Assembly (NCBI GenBank): GCA_018882545.1
Contig: VERS01000115.1
Location: 1 to 6,733 of the forward strand
Origin: Mycobacterium sp.
GTDB lineage: Bacteria; Actinomycetota; Actinomycetes; Mycobacteriales; Mycobacteriaceae
DNA length: 6,733 bases
Direction: 5' to 3'
Positions 1 through 6,179 of this stretch are shown here, in pieces; within the stretch, counting starts at the first letter, position 1, and each line of letters starts with the position of its first letter. The position numbers and the translations under genes were made by a program. The notes beneath the pieces were generated by a model. The model was given only the letters and a program-made list of their open reading frames with translations, had not been told where the DNA came from and did no database searches.

Positions 1-1635
1 GTCGGGGATGACCGGCTGGCCGCCGAACTCGACGGCGCCGCCGACGGCGCCGGGCGGGTGCTCTTCGCGCCCGCCGCCGATGGTTCACCGTTCGACGCCG
101 CCGCGGCCTACCGGCTGTTCAACGACGCCGGGCGGATCGCCACCGACCTGCTGGCCGGGCCCGGGCAGACCCCGCCCCGACTGTTCTTCCTGACCCGCAA
201 CGCCCAGAGCGTGCTCGAGGGCGACCGGGCCAACCCGGTGCAGGCCGTGCTCTGGGGTCTGGGCCGCTCGCTGGCACTGGAACATCCGGAGATCTGGGGC
301 GGTGTGGTCGACGTCGACGAGTCGATGCCGGCGGTGCTCGCCGCCCGGTGCCTGCGCCGGGAGGCGAACGCCGGCGACGGCGAGGATCAGGTGGCCTATC
401 GCGGCGGGCAGCGATACGTACCCCGGCTGCGGCAGGCCGCCCCAGCGGAGTCGAAAACCGAATTCAGCGGCGCCGGAAGTCATCTCGTCGTCGGCGCGAC
501 CGGGCATATCGGCCCGCACCTGATCCGTCAGCTGGCGGCCATGGGCGCCGGGACCGTCGTCGCGGTGTCACGCAACCCCGGCGACCGGCTGACCGCGCTG
601 CGGGCCGAGCTCGCGGCCACCGGCACCACGCTGATCGAGGTGGCCGCCGACGTGACCGACGCGGCGGCGATGGCGGGACTTTTCGACCGGTTCGGCAACG
701 ACCTACCCGCCCTGGAGGGCATCTATCTGGCGGCCTTCGCCGGCGGCCCGGTGGTCCTGGCGGAGATGACCGACGGTGACGTCGCGACCATGTTCGGCCC
801 GAAACTGGACGCCCTCGCAACGCTGCACGAGCTGTCGTTGCGCACCGATGTCCGCCACTTCGTGCTGTTCTCGTCGATATCGGGTCTGCTCGGCTCACGC
901 TGGCTCGCCCACTACACCGCCACCAGCACCTTCCTGGACTCCTTCGCCCACGCCCGGCGCAGCCTGGGCCTGCCGGCCACGGTGGTCAACTGGGGCCTGT
1001 GGAAGTCGCTGTCCGACCAGCAGACCGACGCCGGGGAGGTGATGTCCAACGCCGGGCTCGAACCGATGCCCGACGAGGTGGCGATCCGCACCCTGGCATT
1101 GCTGCTCGATCCCGGCGCGCCGGTGCAGACCGCCGTGGTCGACGCCGACTGGCCGCTGCTGACCGAGGCGTACCGGACCCGTGGCGCGCTGCGGATCGTC
1201 GACGACATCGCAGCGCAGCACGCCGGGGCCGGAGCGTCGACGACGGAGAGCGACTTCGCCCGACAGTTACGGGAGTGCGCCCCCGAGCATCGACGCGACC
1301 TGCTCGCTGAGCGCGTCGCCGCGGTGGCATCCGCGGTCATCGGACTGCCTCCGGGGAAGGCCCTCGACCCGGACGCGGGGTTCTTCCAGCTGGGCATGGA
1401 TTCGCTGATGAGCGTGAAACTGCAACGGCGACTTGGTGAGACGCTGGGCACCTCGCTGCCGGCCGCGTTGATCTACGAGTATCCGACCGTGTCGGCCCTC
1501 ACCGATGCGCTCTGTGAGCGGCTCGGCTACCCGCCGGCGGATCAGCCGGAGGGCCCGGCGGGTTCCGCCCTGGGCGCCCGTGCCCGGCAGCGGGCGCTGA
1601 TTCGGGCCGGCGCGCAGGTGAGCAGACGGAGATAG
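1..1635 (+). CDS. ppsD: Phthiocerol/phenolphthiocerol polyketide synthase PpsD, C-terminal part (KR-ACP), 5' end outside window
   Basis: The frame is open from the first base and ends at TAG 1633-1635, leaving 544 codons of a much longer type I polyketide synthase (M. tuberculosis PpsD is about 1,830 residues, KS-AT-DH-KR-ACP). Numbering from the window edge, residues 1-145 are the structural half of the ketoreductase and 160-345 the catalytic half. The latter has the NADPH loop GATGHIG (165-171), Lys268, Ser292 in the FSSISG stretch and Tyr305, with the spacing of the KR catalytic set. The usual Asn four residues after Tyr is Ser309. An acyl carrier protein follows at about 415-510, with phosphopantetheine Ser468 in GMDSL. 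The last 20 residues are basic (7 Arg). Known role of the family: the fourth extension in phthiocerol synthesis, with methylmalonyl-CoA, KR and DH, and an enoyl reductase supplied in trans (Rv2953 in M. tuberculosis). It acts in the cytoplasm and passes its chain to PpsE, encoded 8 nt downstream. Assignment to PpsD rather than another KR-ACP synthase rests mainly on its position before ppsE. Confidence 0.9.
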   Translation, partial: VGDDRLAAELDGAADGAGRVLFAPAADGSPFDAAAAYRLFNDAGRIATDLLAGPGQTPPRLFFLTRNAQSVLEGDRANPVQAVLWGLGRSLALEHPEIWGGVVDVDESMPAVLAARCLRREANAGDGEDQVAYRGGQRYVPRLRQAAPAESKTEFSGAGSHLVVGATGHIGPHLIRQLAAMGAGTVVAVSRNPGDRLTALRAELAATGTTLIEVAADVTDAAAMAGLFDRFGNDLPALEGIYLAAFAGGPVVLAEMTDGDVATMFGPKLDALATLHELSLRTDVRHFVLFSSISGLLGSRWLAHYTATSTFLDSFAHARRSLGLPATVVNWGLWKSLSDQQTDAGEVMSNAGLEPMPDEVAIRTLALLLDPGAPVQTAVVDADWPLLTEAYRTRGALRIVDDIAAQHAGAGASTTESDFARQLRECAPEHRRDLLAERVAAVASAVIGLPPGKALDPDAGFFQLGMDSLMSVKLQRRLGETLGTSLPAALIYEYPTVSALTDALCERLGYPPADQPEGPAGSALGARARQRALIRAGAQVSRRR

Positions 1636-1638
1636 GGA
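1628..1638 (+). promoter_or_regulatory. Ribosome binding site for ppsE, overlapping the ppsD stop codon
   Basis: The purine-rich run GGAGATAGGGA contains two Shine-Dalgarno-like cores: GGAGA, ending 11 nt before the TTG at 1644, and AGGGA, ending 5 nt before it. The run includes the ppsD TAG stop, so ribosomes finishing ppsD end on the site used to start ppsE. This supports TTG 1644 as the start and suggests translational coupling (inference). Confidence 0.6.
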
Positions 1639-1643
1639 CTGAC

Positions 1644-4600
1644 TTGAGCACCAATATCGACGGCGCCGCGGCCGGCCGGGCGTCAACGCAGGCGCCGCCG
1701 CACGCGATCGCGGTCATCGGCATGGCCGGGCGGTTTCCCGGAGCGGACTCGGTGGCCGAGTTCTGGGACATCCTGGCCCGGGGCGAGGAGTCGGTGCGCA
1801 CCCTGTCCGAGGAGGAGCTGGCCGCCGCCGGGGTGAGCGCCGGCACGCTGGCCAATCCGGCCTATGTGCGCCGCGCGGCGGTGCTCGACGGGATCGACGA
1901 ATTCGACGCCGAATTCTTCGGAATGACGCCGTACACCGCGCGGATGATGGACCCGCAGCAGCGGCTGTTCCTGCAGACCGCCTGGCATGCCTTCGAGGAT
2001 TCCGGCTACGACCCGGCCGACTTCGACGGCCTCGTCGGCGTCTTCGCCAGCAGCACCGCCAGCGGCTACCTGATGGACAACCTGATGTCGCACCGCGACG
2101 CCAGGACACTGGTCGGCGAGGGCATCACGGTCGAGATGTTCAACCTGGTGCTGCTCAACGACAAGGACTATCTGGCGACGCGGGCGTCGCATGAGTTGAA
2201 CCTGCGCGGGCCCAGCATCTCGGTGCAGACCGCGTGTTCGTCGTCGCTGGTTGCGGTGCACCTGGCCTGCCAGAGCCTGCAGACCGGTGAATGCGATATG
2301 GCCCTGGCCGGCGCCTCGGCGATCCGGGTGCCGCACCGGGTGGGCTACACCTACGAGCCCGGCGCGATGGTCTCGCCGTCGGGCCACTGCCGGCCGTTCG
2401 ACGCCCGCGCCGACGGCACCATCTTCGGCAGCGGGGTGGCCGCACTGATCCTCAAGCCGCTGGCCGCCGCGCTGGCGGACGGCGATCGCATTCACGCGGT
2501 GATCCGCGGCTCGGCGGTTAACAACGACGGGTCGGTGAAGGTGACCTACGCCGCGCCGGCCGTGGCCGGTCAGGCGGAGGTGATCGCCGAGGCCCACGCG
2601 GTCGCTGACGTCGACGCCTCGACCATCGGCTTCGTGGAGACCCACGGCACCGGGACGGCGCTGGGCGACCCGATCGAGGTCGAAGCACTCCGCAAGGCCT
2701 TCGCGGTCTCCGGGCAGCCGCGGCCGGGCCCGTGCGTCCTGGGTTCGGTCAAGTCCAATATCGGACACCTCGACGCGGCCTCGGGGGTGGCCGGTCTGGT
2801 CAAGGCGATCCTGTGCCTGCAGCACCGGGCGATCCCGGGCACGCTGCACTACACCGAGCCCAACCCGGAACTGCACCTGCAGCACACCCCGTTCGTCATC
2901 GCGAACACACTGCAGCCGTGGGATTGCGACGGGCCGCGCCGCGCCGGGGTGAGCTCGTTCGGCGTCGGGGGCACCAACGCCCACCTCATCGTCGAGGAGG
3001 CGCCGCAACCGGCGTCCGTCGCAGAACCGCCCGCGGACGGGCCGCAGGTGCTGCTGCTGTCGGCCCGGACCGCGGAGTCCCTGCAGGAGGCCAGGACGTC
3101 GCTGGCCGCCGCGATCGACCGCGACGGGGACCTGGCACTGGCGGATGTCGCCTTCACCCTGACACGGCGGCCTGCGCACGAGGTCCGGCTGGCCGCCGTG
3201 GTGGCCGACCGCGCCGACGCGTGCGCCGTGCTCACCGCAGCCGACAGCGCCCCAGACAGCGCCAAGGTCGCGGTCAGTCACTGCCCGCCGGCGGGCAAGG
3301 CCGGCGCGAACCGGGTGGCGTTCCTGTTCCCGGGGCAGGGTTCCCAGCATCCCGGCATGGCCCGCGACCTCTACGACTCCGAGCCGGTGTTCGGCGAGGC
3401 CTTCGACCGGTGCGCCGCCGGCTTTGCCGCCGAACTGGGCGTCGACCTCAAGGCCGAGGTGTTCGGCGGCACCGGTGCGCTGGAGTCCACCGATCTGGCC
3501 CAGCCGGCGCTGTTCGCGGTGGAGTACGCCCTGGCGCAGTTGGTGATGTCCTACTCGGTCACCCCGGCGGCTCTGGCCGGCCACAGCATCGGCGAACTGG
3601 TCGCCGCCACCGTGGCCGGGGTGTTCGACCTGCCGACCGCGATCAAGGTCGTCGCCACCCGGGCCCGGCTCATGCACGCCGCACCGCCGGGTGCCATGGT
3701 GGCCGTGGCGGCCAGCCCGGCGGATATCGGGGACCACCTGACCGGCGACGTCGACGTGGCCGCGGTCAACGAGGTCGGCAGTTGCGTGGTTGCCGGCCCG
3801 GCGGAGGCGATCGGCGACCTCACCAACCGCCTCGCCGGCGCGGGCATCATCGCCCGGCGGGTGCGGACCTCGCACGGTTTCCACTCCCAGTCGATGGACG
3901 CCGTGCTGGATCCGTTCACCGACTACCTGTCGACCCTGTCGCTGCGCCCGCCGTCGATCCCGATGCTGTCCAACGTCACCGGCACCTGGATGACCGACGA
4001 GGAGGCCACCGACCCGGGCCGCTGGGCCAGGCACATCCGCTCGACGGTCCGGTTCGCCGACGAGCTGGCGACCCTGCTCGAGGATCCGCACCGGGTCGTC
4101 GTCGAAGTCGGCCCGGGCGGAAGCCTGACCGGTTCGGCCGGCCGGATGCCGGGCTGGTCGGACTCCCACCGGGCGATCCGGCTGATGCGCCACCCCGTCC
4201 AGACCCGCAACGACCGGGACGCCTTCCTTCTTGGGCTGGGCCAACTGTGGTCGGCCGGGGTCGAGGTGGACTGGACGCCGCTGCAGGGCCGCCATCCGCG
4301 ACGGGTCACCCTGCCCGGCTACGCCTTCGCGCGGCAGCGGCACTGGATCGACCCCGACGTCACCGCCGCCCGCCTGCCCGGGCCGCGCACGGACCAGGCC
4401 GCGGCCGCCCGCCCCACCCCGGCCGGCGGCGCGACCGACGCCCGCGCGCAGATGGAAGCCGCCCTGCAGCGGATCTGGTCACAGTGCCTGGGCGTGCCGT
4501 CGGTGGCACCCGGGGACAACTTCTTCACCCTCGGCGGGGACTCGCTGCTGGCGATCGGCGTGGCGATGACGGCCTCCCACGAGGGTGTCGAACTGACCCC

Positions 4601-6107
4601 GCAGGACCTCTACGACCACCAATCGCTGGCCGCACTGGCCGAGACGCTGGCCGCCCGCCTGACCTCCGGCAGTCTGGCCGGTCAGGACACCACGGAGCTC
4701 AATCTTCCGGTGCCGCCCAATATTCTGCGATTCCTGGACGGCGGGCTGGCCCAGCCGGGCCAGTGGCGGGCACCGATGGTGCTGCGCCTGGATTCCGGTG
4801 TCAGCCGCGTCGACGTCGAGGCCGTGCTCGCCGCGGTGGTCGGTCACCACGACGCTCTGCGGATGCGATTGGTCAACCGCGCCGGTGTCTGGGAACAACA
4901 GATCGCCCCGGCCGATGAGGTCGTTCTGACCGATCAGACGCTGCCCGCCGACGCCGGCCCGGACACCTCGCGGGAGCGGGACGCGGTGCGGGACATCGTC
5001 GCCGGCGTTGTCTCCGGCGCCGCGGGGGGTGCGGACCTGGCCGGAGCGCCACTGACCGCGACCTATGTGGTCGACGCGCAGGACCGGGGCCGGTTCCTGG
5101 TGCTCGCGGTGCACGGCATGGTCGACGATCCGGTGTCGCGCGAGGTGCTGGTCACCGATCTCCTGACGGCCTTCGGCCAGCGACTGGCCGGTGAGGACAT
5201 CGTGCTCGAACCGGCCACCACGACCTGGCGGGAATGGTCCCAGCGGTGCACCGCGCTGGCCGCTCACCCCGTGGTGCTGGACCGGCGGGAACACTGGATC
5301 GACACCGTGCGGGCCGCGACGCTGCGAGTGGCCGGCGCTGATGCGGCCGGCGCCGGGCCGAGCCTCGGTGACCTGACCCGGCTCGCGGTGGCGCTCACCT
5401 CCGAGCAGACCTCGCAGATGGACAATGCCCGCCGGGTTTTGCAGGTCTCGACGGAGGAGATCCTGCTGGCGGCCCTGGCGCGGTGTCTGGCCGAGACCGT
5501 CGGCGAGGGTGTCGCGGTGGTCGATCTGGTCGGGCCCGGACGGTCGTTCCTGCGCCCCGAGGTCGACCTCCGACGGACCGTCGGGTGGTTCTCCACCGTC
5601 TACCCGATCGCGTTGCCCTGCAACGACTCCGGCGCCGACGCGCTGCTCGCCGAGGTGAGCCGGAACGTCAAGGCGGCCCCCGGCATCGGGTACGGACTGC
5701 TGCGTTACCTGCACGCCCCGACCGCGGCGCTGCTGGGGACGGCCGGGACGGCGGACGTCCTGGTGACCTACCTCGGCATGATTCCCGAATGGCCGCGCAG
5801 TGACGCGCCGGTGCAGTTCGACGACGATGTCGAGTTGACGGTCGGGCAGGTGCCGCCGGGCCTGGGCCATCCGCTGGAACTGCGGGCATACCGGTACGGC
5901 GGCGTGCTGCACACGGACTTCTGGTTCGACGTCCGGCGGGTTCCGGCCGGTACGGCGGAGGCCCTCGCCGCGAAATTCCCGGACGCGGTGATGAACCTCC
6001 TCCAGGACGCACTCCTCGGAGACGGCGACGGGGACGAGGACGCCGGCGAGGACGAGGCACTGACCCTGGTGGAACTGTCGGCGTCGGTTTTCGACGACGA
6101 CGAATGA
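1644..6107 (+). CDS. ppsE: Phthiocerol/phenolphthiocerol polyketide synthase PpsE (KS-AT-ACP-condensation/epimerisation-like)
   Basis: This 1,487-residue type I synthase is almost exactly the length of M. tuberculosis PpsE (1,488). The ketosynthase spans about residues 20-455, with Cys198 in QTACSSS, His334 in HGTGT and His375 in NIGHL, a complete active site. The acyltransferase spans about 555-860, with Ser648 in GHSIG, Arg673 and His747 in HGFH, a malonyl-type signature. The post-AT YAFARQRHW element is at 893-901. The carrier protein (about 942-1012) has phosphopantetheine Ser967 in GGDSL. The C-terminal domain (about 1020-1450) belongs to the condensation/epimerisation superfamily, with a partial H-motif (His1157, Asp1161), RTVGWF at 1311-1316 and GIGYG at 1347-1351. 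An acidic tail (1459-1487) ends the protein. There is no KR, DH, ER or thioesterase, so the last beta-keto group stays unreduced and release needs other proteins; TesA and PapA5 are known in M. tuberculosis. It takes the chain from PpsD and completes the phthiocerol backbone in the cytoplasm. TTG 1644 was chosen because it follows a ribosome binding site and gives a short N-terminus before the KS; the next Met in frame (in GMAG) lies inside the KS fold. The frame is intact, with no sign of a frameshift. Confidence 0.94.
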   Translation: MSTNIDGAAAGRASTQAPPHAIAVIGMAGRFPGADSVAEFWDILARGEESVRTLSEEELAAAGVSAGTLANPAYVRRAAVLDGIDEFDAEFFGMTPYTARMMDPQQRLFLQTAWHAFEDSGYDPADFDGLVGVFASSTASGYLMDNLMSHRDARTLVGEGITVEMFNLVLLNDKDYLATRASHELNLRGPSISVQTACSSSLVAVHLACQSLQTGECDMALAGASAIRVPHRVGYTYEPGAMVSPSGHCRPFDARADGTIFGSGVAALILKPLAAALADGDRIHAVIRGSAVNNDGSVKVTYAAPAVAGQAEVIAEAHAVADVDASTIGFVETHGTGTALGDPIEVEALRKAFAVSGQPRPGPCVLGSVKSNIGHLDAASGVAGLVKAILCLQHRAIPGTLHYTEPNPELHLQHTPFVIANTLQPWDCDGPRRAGVSSFGVGGTNAHLIVEEAPQPASVAEPPADGPQVLLLSARTAESLQEARTSLAAAIDRDGDLALADVAFTLTRRPAHEVRLAAVVADRADACAVLTAADSAPDSAKVAVSHCPPAGKAGANRVAFLFPGQGSQHPGMARDLYDSEPVFGEAFDRCAAGFAAELGVDLKAEVFGGTGALESTDLAQPALFAVEYALAQLVMSYSVTPAALAGHSIGELVAATVAGVFDLPTAIKVVATRARLMHAAPPGAMVAVAASPADIGDHLTGDVDVAAVNEVGSCVVAGPAEAIGDLTNRLAGAGIIARRVRTSHGFHSQSMDAVLDPFTDYLSTLSLRPPSIPMLSNVTGTWMTDEEATDPGRWARHIRSTVRFADELATLLEDPHRVVVEVGPGGSLTGSAGRMPGWSDSHRAIRLMRHPVQTRNDRDAFLLGLGQLWSAGVEVDWTPLQGRHPRRVTLPGYAFARQRHWIDPDVTAARLPGPRTDQAAAARPTPAGGATDARAQMEAALQRIWSQCLGVPSVAPGDNFFTLGGDSLLAIGVAMTASHEGVELTPQDLYDHQSLAALAETLAARLTSGSLAGQDTTELNLPVPPNILRFLDGGLAQPGQWRAPMVLRLDSGVSRVDVEAVLAAVVGHHDALRMRLVNRAGVWEQQIAPADEVVLTDQTLPADAGPDTSRERDAVRDIVAGVVSGAAGGADLAGAPLTATYVVDAQDRGRFLVLAVHGMVDDPVSREVLVTDLLTAFGQRLAGEDIVLEPATTTWREWSQRCTALAAHPVVLDRREHWIDTVRAATLRVAGADAAGAGPSLGDLTRLAVALTSEQTSQMDNARRVLQVSTEEILLAALARCLAETVGEGVAVVDLVGPGRSFLRPEVDLRRTVGWFSTVYPIALPCNDSGADALLAEVSRNVKAAPGIGYGLLRYLHAPTAALLGTAGTADVLVTYLGMIPEWPRSDAPVQFDDDVELTVGQVPPGLGHPLELRAYRYGGVLHTDFWFDVRRVPAGTAEALAAKFPDAVMNLLQDALLGDGDGDEDAGEDEALTLVELSASVFDDDE

Positions 6108-6164
6108 CCACGACGTGGAACTGACCGCGACGAGCAACCAACGGCCTGAACGGAAACGGACGAG
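6108..6164 (+). other. ppsE-drrA intergenic gap (57 nt), no terminator seen
   Basis: The gap holds an 11-nt inverted repeat, CCACG-A-CGTGG (6108-6118), directly after the ppsE stop. Its one-base centre is too short for an RNA hairpin loop, and no U-tract follows. I see no -10/-35 pair. The absence of a terminator supports co-transcription of ppsE and drrA, as in the known mycobacterial locus. Confidence 0.5.
6158..6164 (+). promoter_or_regulatory. Weak ribosome binding site upstream of drrA
   Basis: GGACGAG is the only purine-rich stretch close to the drrA start. It abuts the first ATG (6165), while it sits 9 nt before the second in-frame ATG (6174), which is a more usual spacing. It therefore does not settle the start and slightly favours the second ATG. 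Confidence 0.35.
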
Positions 6165-6179
6165 ATGAACGAGATGAAC
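6162..6179 (+). repeat. 9-bp perfect tandem duplication carrying the drrA start codon
   Basis: GAGATGAAC occurs twice back to back (6162-6170 and 6171-6179). Each copy contains an in-frame ATG preceded by GAG, so drrA has two adjacent candidate starts, three codons apart. Translation from the first gives MNEMNGD and from the second MNGD. Confidence 0.85.

Noticed and set aside
58..1635. GTG at 58 as the start of a separate KR-ACP protein
   Set aside because: The same frame stays open to the window edge and the residues before 58 continue the ketoreductase structural half, so the gene is a truncated larger synthase.
1683..4343. Very long open frame on the minus strand opposite ppsE (886 codons)
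   Set aside because: It is antisense to well-recognised KS and AT domains. Its translation is rich in Arg, Gly, His and Pro with no recognisable domain, as expected for a high-GC antisense shadow.
2732..4918. 728-codon + strand frame overlapping ppsE in another phase
   Set aside because: Its product is dominated by Arg, Gly, Pro and Ala without domains, while the ppsE frame has intact catalytic motifs throughout the same stretch. No frameshift is needed to explain either.
6108..6118. Inverted repeat CCACG-A-CGTGG just after ppsE considered as a terminator or operator
   Set aside because: The single-base centre cannot form an RNA loop with these short arms and no U-tract follows, so it is not a terminator. 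As an operator it is too short to support without further copies.
6104..6124. Six-codon mini-ORF (MTTTWN) overlapping the ppsE stop as ATGA
   Set aside because: The ATGA overlap looks like a coupled start, but the peptide is six residues, out of frame with drrA and ends 40 nt before it. Such an overlap is likely by chance.
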